The position numbers and the translations under genes were made by a program. Positions 38,053 to 50,724 of a DNA stretch of 64,000 nucleotides are shown here, piece after piece. The notes beneath the pieces are model-generated. The model had not been told where the DNA came from. It worked only from the letters and a program-made list of their open reading frames with translations, and did not search any database. Source of the DNA: Riptortus pedestris (taxonomy: Eukaryota > Arthropoda > Insecta > Hemiptera > Alydidae); assembly GCA_019009955.1 (NCBI GenBank), contig CM032233.1:67173501-67237500 (forward strand), read 5' to 3'. How positions within the stretch are numbered: position 1 is the first letter of the stretch; every line of letters starts with the position of its first letter.

Positions 38053-38644
38053 CATAAAAGGAGCTATGTGCTAAAAAGGGCGAAACGTGAATGCGTTTCC
38101 TTAATAATCTGGTCCCTGGCCTGCTTGGCACACTGATCTAGCTTTGAGGCCAAAATGGCAAACAGATTTTCATTTTAAAATACAATATTAGTCTCCTAAA
38201 TATTACACCTTATAACTAGAACCGAGTATCCATTAGTAATGGTTCACGCTTGAAATCTATAATGATTTAATTGTTACGAGGTACCTGCCATAAATGGACC
38301 ATTTTTCCTAGAGATAGCCGGATACAATCCAGTACTTTCCAATCATCTTAACTTTTTAAATCAAATTGTCTTGTGTCAAAACCTCTATATTTTGTTTAGT
38401 GTTCATTGCCACTTCTTCGTGGGATATTATTTTACATTTAATAATACAGCTATCTACTATCTACCTCTCTATTTTGTTGAATAAACAGATTCAAAGTGTT
38501 GACATTTTTATTAACTACATAAATGAGTATCGAAAGTGCGTTGCTAAAATATGTATTTTGTATCTGTAAACATTTTATTGGCCGGGGCTGGGGTTATTTT
38601 TTAATTTAATTAGTGCGACTACTAATGCAATTTAATCTTAAGTG
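38053..38644. other. Unannotated DNA
   Basis: No feature recognised. Confidence 0.35.
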
Positions 38645-39377
38645 ACTCACAATAACGGTATTATTTTTAATTTTCGAGTTCCCCATCTAACGCTGTTATT
38701 CTGTGACAAAAGTGAGCCATTAACGAATATTGTATTTAGTATTTAATGAGAGAGTTATATATGGACTAAGGTATAGATCAAATGAACATTTTCTTGACCG
38801 CAAATCTTACCCGTAATTGGTGACGCCATCACACTACGTATATGTATGTATCTCGGTAAGAGTTCTATGAAAACAATATTTAGTATTTAGCTTTGAATAA
38901 AGTGGATCCTCATATAACAGGTAATTGTTAATATGACATGAGAAGGAGTGGGGGTTTACTGGAGGCTGAAAACCAAACAAATACAAATATCTCGGCTAAT
39001 ATTGAAGATAGAGAAAATATGCATCAAACAATATGTATAGGAAATTAGATTTGCAGCAAAATTGGTTTTATACAATTTTTCGATGCGACGTATAATAAAG
39101 GAAATATTTCGAACTCCCCTCCCCCCCCCTCCCGATTTTAGCCATTAACGAACATGATCTACAGTTTTACATAAAACGTTAAAATATCGTGTTTGTTACT
39201 GATGAAATAAAAATTGTGCCTACCAGAGCGCTAACAGACGGTATATATAGTTTTGAACGAACTTCATTTTCGTCATCTTCTGGGTAGGATTGATGGGCTT
39301 TTGATGAAACATTTTGAAAATCGCGTCATGACTATTGCTTCTGAAGGTGAATCCCTTAAACAAAATCTGCTAAATCA
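38645..39377 (+). mobile_element. HINE-like element copy 22, long form lacking the 5' end
   Basis: B-type remnant, spacer with AACAATATTTAGTATTTAGC, A-type module, GTGCCTACCAGAGCGCTAAC, a minimal TATATATAG in place of the microsatellite, tail GTAGGATTGATGGGCTTTTG, and end CTTAAACAAAATCTGCTAAA. Confidence 0.68.
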
Positions 39378-39927
39378 CGCTGAGTGAATGCTACATGAAA
39401 TGTATAATTAGTTAATGACTGATTAAATGTACACTATCCAAAAGCGTGCAAGGGAAATGTATTGATGCCGCATCTGGGATAGATAATATCCGATAGCCCT
39501 TTTACACCTGTCCTGGTGCACTGCAAGTTCATTTCAGCTGCAGCTGCTATTGAATCCGTGTAAATAGGAATTGAAGGGGATTATTGTGACAAATTGACGG
39601 TTGAAAAGGAAGATGAACCAGCTCTACTTTGGTTCAATCTCATTGAGTTGCTCTGGTTCAAACTGGACCGTTAAACCGTGTAAACAGACAACTTCCGTTG
39701 GGTCATTCCAGTTGAAACAATCCCCCTAGTTGCTCCTTACAGCCTCTCCATCTGCCCCCTTCTTAACAAGTAAAATAACAAGAATTATTCTCAAATGGCG
39801 TTTGTAAGTGCGTACGAATCATTATTCCATTATTTATGTTGCTTCCATTACTTATATTTACTAGTTCAATTACTTGTATTTTGTTGTGTTCAAAAGGAGG
39901 GAGCGACGAGTAAATGTAGGGGGGGGG
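39378..39927. other. Unannotated DNA
   Basis: 39495-39720 looks less AT-rich than its surroundings and repeats short GTGTAAA motifs (near 39557 and 39678) with a TTTTACACC near its left side. Could be the remains of a small TIR element, but no clear inverted ends were found. Confidence 0.3.
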
Positions 39928-40435
39928 GATCACGCTTGGGTGCATGAACTAAGCAGATTTCCCACGCACTCGATAGCTCACAAATGATCCCATCCACCAA
40001 AATATTCTCTGTTTCTAATTAAAAATCATAGGAGTAGGAGTGGGGAATTACTGAAGGCTGAATACAAGAAAGTCGGAATAATTCATCCAATATTTAACGA
40101 AGAGTAACGAAAACATTTATTGACCAGCAATTTGTAGTGCATCAGTAGTTAAACAAGATTAGTTTTATAACATTTTTCCATCCGACTCATAAATACGGAG
40201 ATATTTTCTATAATTGAACCTCCCGCTTCTTGACCTCCCCCTGTCATTAACGAATATGATCTTTAGTGTTTAATGAAACTGTTAAATATCTAGTATGGTA
40301 TAGTTTAAAAAAAAACTTATTCTAATCAAGAACATAAAATCTTATTGATGAAGTCATCCCAGAAAGTATTTCTATGTGTCGCACATTATATAGGTCCGTT
40401 GTTAACAAATTTGGTATTTAAGAGATTTTAGTTGT
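39928..40435 (+). mobile_element. HINE-like element copy 23, 5' half
   Basis: ATCACGCTTGGGTGCATGAA, ACTAAGCAGATTTCCCACGC, a near-5' region, GGAGTAGGAGTGGGGAATTA, one B-type module and part of the spacer. No tail. Confidence 0.68.
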
Positions 40436-41787
40436 AAATGATTAAACATAAATCCACTTTCTTCATCTTATGTTCGAGGTTGATAGGTTGTGTGTCCCAG
40501 ACCGGATTACAACTCAAGTTCTTCTCCAAAGGGACCTGTTTTAATGGGCCTTTCGTACAATTTATTTTCTTTACGTGGCTTACTTTTGATTATAAAACGC
40601 CATGATTAAAACAATTATTTTCACCATTTTCTTCTGCTTCCCTTTATTTTTATAATTATTTGAAATTATTCCAATGAAAATGTCCGTTAAATATGCTGTT
40701 TCAGAGTTAGTTCAAAACTCTGATTTTCCACATTTTTTATTTTTATTTATTCCTTTGGTTGGAGGTTATGCTCTAAACATATTCTTATGTTAAGAATTAA
40801 AACTTAATAGAGACGTAAGGAAGTAATATTTGATATGTCAGCTTTTGTTAAGCAACAAGTTTGTGGGTTCCCCAATGTTCATTACAACTACCCGAGAATT
40901 GTGGCTGCTTGTAATTGTGAAATTAATGAATATATCACGGTAAAATTTAATGTGTTTTATCGCAGATGAACAAACAAACTCAATTAGTTTTATTAATGAA
41001 AGACAATGAGTTAACATTCAGAGAAGTCAGCTGGAAATTTAATTAACACCATTATTGACAATTTTAATTGAATAATACATAATTAACATAACCATATCTA
41101 AAATGAACAATCATTTTAAGTAATGCAGTAAATAATGGAAATCTACCGTAAGAGTTGCATTTTTGAGAGAGTAGATAAAAACAGTACTTTAGCAATTGTA
41201 AATTGAAAGATTTTCCTTGACATAATAAGTTTACAATATAATAATAAATGTATTAATTAGGGGATACTTTAATAGAATGTTTCCAAATATGAGAGAAAAA
41301 AACTGACTCATTAAATTGAATTTAAATTATTACTGGTTATAAAATCGAAAACCAGGTGACAGATTTCATTTCTGTCTATTATCATTCTTCTAAAAGCAAG
41401 TTTATATGTTGAAAGGGGTAAACATGTACTATTTTCAATAAATTTTGAGTAGTTGACGAGCATAAGCATACTTTGAGAGCAGAAAGAATTTGCAGTCTGT
41501 TTGTCTGCATGAAATTCGTTAGTGTAAGCCATATGTGAGCAACCACCGGCCAGCGAGACATTTTGAAAACCCACATTAAACAAAAATAGTACACTACTTA
41601 CTCCAAATAAGGAAGGGGAGGAGAGATTTGTGGTGAGATGTTCTTTTCAATGATGAAAGTTAATAAATCAAAACATCGTACAAGGCTGACTGACTATAAT
41701 TTGGAAAATTCTTTTCTTCTTTCTATCAGTGGAATTAATCAAACATCGATGGATTAGTTTCCCAAATTCAAGCTCATGTGACTCATA
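40436..41787. other. Unannotated AT-rich DNA
   Basis: Nothing recognised. Two overlapping minus-strand frames (41311-41583, 41382-41594) have no domain signal. Confidence 0.4.
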
Positions 41788-42053
41788 GATTTTGGTGTTG
41801 CTATTTAAGTTTCGTTTTTGTAATAATTCCAAATTTGTCGATTTAATTATGATGTTGTACCTATTTTTTTCATTTCATTTTTTATTTTAATAAATAAAAT
41901 TATAATTACATTGATTATGATTTCATATCTGATATCTATCGTTAAAAATTATGAAAACTACTTTAAAATGCACTACTTTTAAAAGCGGCACGCCAACGTA
42001 TTTACACAGTAAAGTTTGGCCCACAACATGTCAAATGTTGCCGATACCTGGTG
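41788..42053 (+). repeat. Dispersed repeat R2, copy b
   Basis: Matches 4648-4890 in the same orientation, with a small expansion of AT-rich sequence near 41870. Confidence 0.75.
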
Positions 42054-42510
42054 TAAGCACTAATGATAGGATCGAGTTGAAATGCGATATACATGTTCAT
42101 TGAACACTGGGTCTTTGTTGTACATATTCTGATAGAACTACGTTGGTTGAATGTGCTTTTGTACTAATTAGTAGTTGACAAATGTCACGAGATACGGGCC
42201 AAGGTTTTTCTTAATATATCTAGAGCTAATGGTGATAAAAGATCGAAATGATGTATCTCAGTGACCCCAAACGAAATATCACATTCAATTTTACGCCAAA
42301 TTAAACTTTGATGGCCCCTCTCATAATGAGAGGGGAGGGGGCTGTAAAAAAAATTGTCGAGCCTATGAAAAGTGTTGGTTGTTGAACACTTTCGATTAAT
42401 CTTCACGATCTTTCACTGTGTATATTGGAATTTTCATAAAAAACACTAAGAGCACTTATTCAAAATTTATACTTCAATAAATACGCATTCACTACTGATT
42501 AATGTATAAT
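42054..42510. other. Unannotated DNA
   Basis: No feature recognised. The 73-codon minus-strand frame at 42185-42406 has no domain signal. Confidence 0.35.
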
Positions 42511-42605
42511 TGGGACTCAGGCTAGCCATGTGAGTTAAGGTTAACTCACACATGGACTTCATCACACTTGGGAAACCTAAAGTCCATTCTCACATGGGCA
42601 ATAGT
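42511..42605 (+). repeat. tRNA-derived SINE candidate, copy b
   Basis: GGACTCAGGCTAGCCATGTG, then GGAAACCTAAAGTC and CATTCTCACATGGGCAA match the head at 17298 over about 90 bp. No tail match was evident. Confidence 0.4.
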
Positions 42606-43019
42606 AATTTATTTTTTGACAAAATCCTTAAATAAAATCGTAGTATATATTACAGTAATATAACTTTGTAAATTGATAAGTGCATGTTTAAAAGGACTGG
42701 ACGTTTTGTGATAAAGACATTCTTCCTCATCATTCTTTTACTAGTCGGCATTCATTGCCCAGCAGTTCCTGTGCCTACTTTTCATATTAAATAGCATTTG
42801 TTCTTGCTGTGTAGCTGTGCAAATTTGTAATTACTGCCAACTTTTAATACCTGCTGCCAATTGATGTCCCGCGCACTACCTAGTTTTATTATTGAATATT
42901 AAACGACTTTAAATACGGTCGTATTTGGCAAAGACGGTTCAAATGACAAGAAAAGCCTCCTTTACATTCAAGCAATTGCTGGAGTGATTTGAAATTAAAC
43001 GTTCAAAATATAAAAATTT

Positions 43020-43262
43020 TATGTGGGCACCACATGACTTATAATCCATTTAAATTAAATAAACAAAATGTTTTATTGAATTAAAAATTATAACCGATAT
43101 CTTCATTGCAATGCATCGGATCAAACATGTCATAGAATATAATATATAGATCTTTTCATGATAAACAAAAATAGTTCTATATAAATGCTTTGAACCTCTA
43201 ATAGGTACGGAGAAATTTTCAGTTAATTATTTCCCACCCTTAAGTTGATTTTCATCCAAAAG
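43020..43262 (+). repeat. Dispersed repeat R3, copy b
   Basis: CATTTAAATTAAATAAACAA, ATGCATCGGATCAAACATGT and AGATCTTTTCATGATAAACA are shared with 36556 and with the reverse copy at 49300. Confidence 0.65.
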
Positions 43263-45371
43263 GGAGGTACACACCTGCACGGTACAGCAGTCCTAAATAT
43301 AAAGTTACAACATTTTAAGGATAGTCGTTTTTCAGTTATACGCCACGCCGAAACTATTCAAAATGGGTTCAGGGTTGGTTAAAATGGGATAGTTCCGTTG
43401 AAACCTGAATATTTTTGTTTTCGTAATGACAATAATTCCTTCACTTCGTACTAGCAAATGAAAAGAATAAGGCAAAAGATGTTTCCATATTTGAGAACCA
43501 GGTTAACAAAGTTAAATCTAGGAAATAATTCAACTAAGCTTGTCCTAGTGTAAGAGTGAATGGAATTTATCAGTCTTTACTCGGCGTTGCTTTACAGTTT
43601 TTAGTATAGGTTACAATAACAGGATGTGCTTTAAACAAAACTAACTATTAAGAATTGTCAGAGGTTTATATGGATAGAGGATATGGTCCAAGGTTTTTCT
43701 TAATACTGGGAGGGGGGTTCTTAGTAGGGATAAAACGTTGAAATTTTGCAATCTGAGGCTTCTCAACGACCAAAAACTTTTTAAGTTAAGTCTTAATTTA
43801 CTATCCCAAAAGATAGAAATAAAACTACAATACACTTGGTCTTTTTTTAGATCTCGTCTACTAGTACACTGATTTTTTGTTGACCAGTATTAACGAAGTA
43901 TGCAGCTCTTAATGTAACTAATTTGAAACTTTTCAAAGGCATTCTATGGTACATTAAATACCTTTTTAACTCAAATTTATATTATCAAGAATAAGCTTTA
44001 GGTACAAATTGAATGTATAATAAGAAGAATAAACGTGAGTAGACTATTTGCAATCATAATTTTATTAATCTATTAACGACATGTATAATTGGAAACTTAA
44101 AGAACAATAACTGGGGTGTCGAAATAGACCTTCTTGTTGTCGCCAACAGGCCTTATTCTTATAATTACCAATTTACTTGTAAATACTTATGTAATATTTA
44201 TACATGGGATAATTTTTTTGCCTTTGGTTGATGCGCGATTATCAATTATTATTAATTTTGCTCCCTGGCGTGACTCTACAATTTGACGGATCTCTTAGTT
44301 TATTTTAAGTGTTAGAATATTGCATATAGTTTAAAAGCTCACCTAAACTGAACTTATGGCCTGTTAATTGTCTCTGATAAGTGTTACTATGCAATCACTG
44401 TGTGTTTGTTTTACCTGTATCGATTTACCGAGTCTTCATTCTCCTGGCAACAAAATATTAACTTTCCACTGAAAGTTTCCGGTTTGTAGACGAAATACAT
44501 TTTTTTTTTTTGAACAAGAAAGGCAGTTAAATCAAAATATTGCAAGTAAAACCATTAATACTCCCTCAATACTGGTCAGATATTTTTCCGTCTCTACTAT
44601 AATCCAAAATCTTAGAGCTCTGCTGTTGCATGTGCACAATTTCAAATATATATATAAGGACTTGGAAGAGCTATTACTGAGCGTCAAGTTTCTGAAATGT
44701 GTATTGCCGCAGTACTTCTTCATATGAATTAATTTTATTTTTTTGTATATTTCATAGCGAATAACTCCTATCCATTGGTAATGATGAGAGAATTTCGTTA
44801 TTTAACGATGTCGAAAGGAGGGATATGGTTTGCAGAAACATTTATATTTATATATTGGTGAATAATTTTTTTTTCAAATAAATTGACATTTTTTTTCCGT
44901 ATCGTCAATTAAAAGAACGTCAGGAAATTTCCACGATCATATGGATGGTAACTTTGTTGACGTTACCGTAGAATTCGGCACTTTTATCAAGGCCTATACA
45001 ATATGCAAATATACTTTAGCATTTAAAGTCTCATAAATCGACAACAAAAATGAATACATTAAAATATTTATTGCTGTCTGCCGTTTTCAAACGCCAAATA
45101 AATTTCTGTTGTTTGAAAAAATTGTACATGCCCTAAAAAATGGTCATTTCTTCAATGGTTATAGAAATGTTTACTATATCTTTAGCTAATGAAGTTGTAA
45201 ATTTCGATTCAAAATTTATTTGTTATGAAAATTGTATTTTTAATAATTACTTTATATTTAAAACTACATAGAAAACTGTTGTATTAAGTTTAAAAGTTAA
45301 AGTTTATAAATGACAGAACTCAGCTTTAACTTGGAAATAAAAACTAATTTTTACCCTCCAATTGACTTTCA
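43263..45371. other. Unannotated AT-rich DNA
   Basis: About 2 kb with no recognised gene or repeat copy. Confidence 0.4.
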
Positions 45372-45920
45372 ATAGTTTAACAAAATTGGTTCTAAAACAT
45401 TTTTCTATCTGACTTATAATGACGGAGATGTTATGAATTTTTCGACCCCCCCCCCTCTATTTCTGGTAAGATTTCAGCCATTAAGATATACGAGCTTCAG
45501 TGTTAATTGGAATCGAGTATGGTATAGATTAAATAAACATTTTCGAGTCCAGAATTAAAATTTTAATTGTTGACGCCCTCACCAATGTATTATTAGCATG
45601 TATCTCAACTAGTAAAGATCTGTTGAAAACAATATTTGGTATTTAAGCTTAGAATAAGACATTTCATGATATGCTAGCTTTTTTTTTTTTTAAATGCGAT
45701 AACTAAAAGTGGGGGATTACTGAGGCTGAGGACTCATAATTAAAAAATGCAAAAGTCTCGGTTAATATTCAAGATTGAGAAAACGTGTACAGAACAATAA
45801 CTACGGTACATCAAAGTTGCAACAATATTGGCATAACTTGAATTTTCTATTTTCTCTCCCTCTAAGCCCCGCCCTTTACCAGGTCCGTTTTCAAACCGTT
45901 AAGTAAAAAATAGTCCCTGG
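45372..45920 (+). mobile_element. HINE-like element copy 24, interior only
   Basis: B-type module (TTGGTTCTAAAACATTTTTC, TTATAATGACGGAGATG), spacer, and the start of an A-type module ending near AGGTCCGTTTTCAAACCGTT. Both ends are missing. Confidence 0.58.
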
Positions 45921-46424
45921 TTGATTTTGTCTTCAGTGAAATACAGATAGTGTACCCTCTACTGGCGACAGGCACTAAGTGGGTAAAGTCTACTCACACT
46001 AAGGGACAGAGACCAAACAATGAAAAAAGCCGAGGTACAAGTGACCAACAAAAAGAAATCACTTCTTGGAACTTCAGGACTAATTGTTTTTGGGGAGAGC
46101 GTGCCATAGCGAATCGCCCAAAATTGCCTGCAAACCATTCATGGGACTGGTTCCAAACCTACCAGGTCTAAATCCTACAAATAGACTTTGCTAATTACCT
46201 CGTCATAAACTTCTATTATGTAGACTGTCACTTAGGAAATGGGCAATGCTGGCGGAATGAAAAGTTCGTCTAAACTCAGTCAGCTTTAAATTAATTATTT
46301 TAAAAAGTCGAATTTCATTGAAAATTAGGATTAAATAAATTTCTGCATCTATAGTATCAAGGGTCAAAGGTATTATTGACTCTGTGTACGAGTATATGTG
46401 TGTATTAATGTTCTTTAACACAGG
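45921..46424. other. Unannotated DNA
   Basis: A 73-codon plus-strand frame (45950-46171) has no recognisable domain. Nothing else found. Confidence 0.35.
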
Positions 46425-46784
46425 TCTTTCTTTGGAGAATTATCCTCCTCAGTATTTGCTCTTTATAGCATTATCCTCCCCAATATTTCTTCTTTGTAGC
46501 CTTATCCTCCTCAATCATTGTTCTATGTAGCATTATCCTCCCCAATATTTGTTCTTTGTAGCGATTATCCTCCTCAATCTTTATTCTTTGTAGCATTTTC
46601 CTCCTCAATATTTGCTCTTTATAGCATTATCCTCCCCAATCTTTGTTCTTTTTAGCATTATCCTTCTCAATCTTTGTTTTTGTAGCATTCTCCTCCTTCA
46701 TCATTATTCTTTGTAGCCTTATCCTCCTCAATCTTTGTTCTTTTTAGCATTATCCTCCTCAATATTTGCTTTTTGTAGCATTAT
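46425..46784 (+). repeat. 31-bp tandem array, left part
   Basis: About 11 copies of a unit with TAGCATTATCCTCCTCAATC and TTTGTTCTTTG. Point variants (CCTTAT, CGATTAT, TATTTGCTC) are scattered among the copies. Confidence 0.88.
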
Positions 46785-47473
46785 TTGGAACACCAGACAT
46801 ACTTGGAAATCCCACACAATAATTTAAAGACAGGAACTAAGCAGACGATTCGGACAACTTTACGGACTGCTAAATAGAAGATCTAACTTGTCTACCTAAA
46901 ACAAACTAACAATATACAAGCTACTACTACTTACCGATATGGACATACGGAATAGAAGTGCGGGGTACAGCAAAACCTTCGAACATCAGACGCATCCAGA
47001 CCTTCCAATCCAAAGTCCTGCGCACCATAGTAGATGCTCCATATTATGTTACAAACCACACCCTCTATAAAGATCTTAATATTCAATTTGTAGAGGACCT
47101 AATTCCCTTAAGATTCAGAAAATCCCACACTAGGCTATCCAATCATCCGAATCCAGAAGTCCTAGCCCTTTCCAGTACCATTCATCCATATTCCACGGCG
47201 CCTCAAGAGACAATGGCCCAGAGATCTCCTATAGAAGTGTAAAGTGAAGTGATAGCAGTGGCTAATTTCTTCTGAAGTGCCATTCCTCCTTAGCTCTTGA
47301 CTTCTTTACCAGGCAGGGAGAGGCTGCTCCTCTCCTTGTGGTAAAGGGGTGTGGCTACTGTCAGGTGTGATGGAGGAACTATTGTACTGTACATATCGCA
47401 CATTACCAAATGCATTTAAATGCATGCTGTAATATTCTCAATGAAATAAAATCTATTCCTATATCATATCATA
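46785..47473 (+). mobile_element. 5'-truncated Jockey-like LINE inserted in the 31-bp array
   Basis: Reverse-transcriptase C-terminal reading PIWTYGIEVRGTAK, then IQTFQSKVLRTIVDAPYYVT and NHTLYKDLNIQFVED, ending in a stop at about 47242. This is the conserved end of Jockey-type RT proteins. A frameshift near 46930 and an in-frame TAA upstream break it. A 3' UTR of about 200 bp follows and ends in a TATCA-rich tail. TAGCATTAT lies at both edges (46776-46784 and 47474-47482), compatible with a target-site duplication but also part of the array unit. Confidence 0.82.
46934..47242 (+). pseudogene. Jockey-like reverse transcriptase C-terminal fragment
   Basis: About 103 codons of open frame. The conserved block is F-Q-S-K-x-L-R followed by A-P-x-Y-V-T-N. 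No catalytic FADD-type motif is present because the 5' part is missing, so it cannot be active. Confidence 0.85.
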
Positions 47474-47725
47474 TAGCATTATCCTCCCCAATCTTTGTTT
47501 TTGTAGCATTCTCCTCCTTCATCATTATTCTTTGTAGCCTTATCCTCCTCAATCTTTGTTCTTTGTACCCTTATCCTTGTCAATCTTTGTTCTTTGTAGC
47601 CTTATCCTCCTCAATCTTTGTTCTTTGTAGCGATTATCCTCCTCAATCTTTATTCTTTGTAGCATTATCCTCCTCAATATTTGCTCTTTATAGCATTATC
47701 CTCCCCAATCTTTGTTTTTGCAGCA
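47474..47725 (+). repeat. 31-bp tandem array, right part
   Basis: About 8 copies of the same unit as 46425-46784, resumed after the LINE insertion. A 139-codon frame at 47410-47829 is produced by the array and is not a credible gene. Confidence 0.88.
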
Positions 47726-48187
47726 AGAATAAATCTTACCGCACGTCCCATTATTTTGTCCGCTCGACCTTAGAACAGATAAGGAGGATATGTATCTCAT
47801 TTGGCTCTCAGCAGCCGTTGTGGTATTGATTTTGAGTTCATTTAATATTTTATTTAGCGAGTCAATTAATTTTTTACATTTTCGGAAAACCTATTGTGCA
47901 GCACTGCGTGCTTCGGCTCATTGTTTTACCTGCCATAGGACCTCCGTGCTCGCTCACTGCCTGAATGGCGTGACTCAGCTTCATTAGTTGTTTGTAAATT
48001 ATATTCAAATTCTGATTATATCTGTATGAAGCACTGGTTGGCGTGTATGATCAGCCTTGACCGTCCTTTACAGCTATTACCTTGAAAACCTTCTATCGAC
48101 GCCTGATCAATGTGAGTCATTATAACTCCATTAGCCAAACGCCCTACTTACAGGCGCTCAATACTATTCCTCATACACCTTAGCTCT

Positions 48188-48189
<2 letters not shown>

Positions 48190-48254
<65 letters not shown>

Positions 48255-48261
48255 TATATAT
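48190..48261. repeat. (TA)n/(CA)n microsatellite
   Basis: TA run with one GA interruption, then ACACACACATATATA. Confidence 0.95.
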
Positions 48262-48504
48262 TTGTTCTTTGTTGACACACAGCTTCAGCTGTCCCTGCTT
48301 ATGATTTGTATGAATTTCTAGCTATTCGGGAACTATGATAATTTGTATTTTCTAGATCTTCCATAATCATTAAATATATTTCATCTATAATATGTTTTTC
48401 CTTCTGAAACCAAATTGCTCTAAGGGAAGGAGACTAAATGATCTTCTGGTATCACATAATCAGTTTATTGAATGTCCTTGAAATAAAATTATATATAAAT
48501 ATAA

Positions 48505-48508
<4 letters not shown>

Positions 48509-48549
<41 letters not shown>
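48509..48549. repeat. (TA)n microsatellite
   Basis: About 41 bp of TA, flanked by AT-rich quasi-palindromic sequence. Confidence 0.95.
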
Positions 48550-48552
<3 letters not shown>

Positions 48553-49299
48553 TATATATGTATATAAATTTTTGTCAATGTTTTTTCAATGCCTAATATC
48601 CTTCAGCCAAACATTAAATTTAGTGTATACATAAAAAGCATTAATAATTTGCCAAATAAACTGTTAAAATCCAATACAAAAAGACAAAATGTGGGCAAAA
48701 CTGTAAAACAAATTTTATTTTAAGATCATGGATAATGTGAAGCGCAAGCTGTAGAAGAATAAGCTGATTCAGTGAGATCATTTATTTTATCATTTGATGC
48801 TCACTGAATTAATTTGCTTTAAATAACTGTTACATCTAAACTATAATTATCAGCCAGGAAATGATTCAAATTATTTTCTTCTTCAGATTGTTAGTTCAAT
48901 TGAATTTTTCTTCTCCAACGTATCACATGCGAAGTTTCTGGTGAATTTTTTACTAAAGGCGTATTATACTCAACCTATATTTATTAAGTGAATTTCCAAA
49001 ATCTGGTATTGTGCCAAATCATTGTAAATAAATATTTGTTTTTTAATACAGAATCATTTTTTCTCTTTAAGTCAAGATAAATGGTCTAATTATAAATATC
49101 GGTCGATATTAGAAACTCGTCCTCTATTCTTCGAATTCGGTGTTTTTACTTCCTTGTACGAAGGAAAAGAAGAGCTTTAATGGCGGAAAATTTCAGATTT
49201 CAACAGAATTATCAGTTTTGACTAGTTTTGGGGTGACGTCTGTATGTAAGTGTTTATCCCGCATAACTCAAAAATTGTTAGCCTTAGAATGACGATATT

Positions 49300-49592
49300 T
49301 CATATTTGGTCTTGTTGTAAATTCTCTTTTAATCGAAATAGATTAAGTGGGAGGGGAATTCAAAGGAGTGTGGAAATAAAAAAAATAAAAATTATGCGTA
49401 GAGATATACACGATTTGTGCGGGGCATTACTTGTTTATCATAAAAAGATCTACAAACTATGTCTTACGGCATTTTTCGATCCGATGCATTGGACAGAGGT
49501 ACCGTATAATACTTTCAACCAATAATTTCGTTAATTTAATTTAATAGGAATACAAGGAAGCATCTGATGTCCGTATCATTTTTTTTAATAAG
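49300..49592 (-). repeat. Dispersed repeat R3, copy c (reverse)
   Basis: Reverse complement carries CCTTGTATTCCTATTAAATT, ATGCATCGGATCGAAAAATG and AGATCTTTTTATGATAAACA, matching the copies at 36556 and 43020. The 91-codon frame 49250-49525 lies inside it and is not a gene. Confidence 0.65.
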
Positions 49593-50024
49593 CATTTAAT
49601 ATTTTTAACGAATTTATACAGAATTTAAGGGTCGGGAGAATTATTTTTTTTTTAGTTTTATATCATGTAGTTAGTGAATTATATTTGGAACTGCTGGTGC
49701 TATAGTATTTCTGTAAATGACTGTTAAGATGAGTGATGAAGAATGTAGCTGTCAAAGGAGGTATAGAGTACAAGACAAGGTCAGCAAGTTGGAACTGCTC
49801 CCATCTAGAACCTAGTGGTTTTATTTATCCACAATTAATCTCCCTCCATGACCAAGGAATGGTAGCTTGGAAACGTATAGTTACAGTTCAGTTATGTTAG
49901 CTTTGTAAAAAAGAGAGCAAAAAAAGTTATGTTTTATGTTTATTACCTGGAAGAAAGTTCACACCTAACTCCGTATTCCGAAAAATTTTCCCGCCTCTAC
50001 TCCAGTTACGTAATCATCAAAATC
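49593..50024. other. Unannotated DNA
   Basis: No feature recognised. Confidence 0.35.
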
Positions 50025-50724
50025 ACGTTTTTCGCCAGATTTTCCACAAAGAAAATTTGCTATCGAGGTTTTACTCATTGCGCGATGTTCGAAGTCTTCA
50101 ATTCTCCATCAATTCTTCCTAGAAGACGTCAATGAGGTTATATATCGATATACAAGTGTTTCATGTAAAAGTAAACGGCACGTTCGTTGACAGCTGAAAT
50201 CAGAACAGGGGGAGATTAGGGAAAATCGAAAAGACAAAATTATTTTTAAAAATAAATATTCAAATAAAAATCTCCATTATTATAAGTCGGAGCAAAATAA
50301 TTATAATTAATTATTGTTTTGTTAACTTTTTCTCTATCTCGGATATTAACCCAGATTTTGGCATACTTTTATTTTTCAGCCTCCAGTAAACCACCACTTT
50401 TAGTCATTGCGTATTAACAATGAGCATACATATCATGAGACGTCTTATTCCTAGCTTAAATTCCAAATATTGTTTTCAACGTACCCCTAACTGTGAGAGA
50501 TACATGCAAATAGTCATGTGATGACAGATTTTACATTCTTAATTCGAAAATATTTGTTTGATATATACCATACTCGATATTTAGCCATTTCATTCATCAC
50601 TAATAGACCACTACTTTTGCTCATTGACTTTTACTTAGAAATACTAAATATATCGTGAGATGTGATCACTACTAGTGATTGGGAAAATCTGCTTAGTTTA
50701 CACAGCCCTTGCGTGGCGTGTTAT
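50025..50724 (-). mobile_element. HINE-like element copy 25, long form, decayed
   Basis: CGCCAGATTTTCCACAAAGA, GCTATCGAGGTTTTACTCAT, a minimal TATATATCGATATA in place of the microsatellite, A-type module, spacer, and 5' end GGGAAAATCTGCTTAGTTTA then CAGCCCTTGCGTGGCG. Confidence 0.65.

Larger units (their letters stand above)
47726..49299. other. Unannotated DNA with two TA microsatellites
   Basis: TA runs at 48190-48261 (with a short CA part) and 48509-48549. No HINE-like boxes flank them. Nothing else recognised. Confidence 0.45.

Noticed and set aside
46425..47725. CRISPR-like array
   Set aside because: The units are contiguous 31-bp direct repeats without unique spacers, and the sequence is from an animal genome.
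47410..47829. 139-codon plus-strand open frame with repeating SLFFVALSSS-like segments
   Set aside because: It runs through the 31-bp array and the LINE 3' UTR; the repetitive protein is a by-product of the tandem units.
49250..49525. 91-codon plus-strand open frame
   Set aside because: Falls inside a reverse copy of dispersed repeat R3 and has no recognisable domain.
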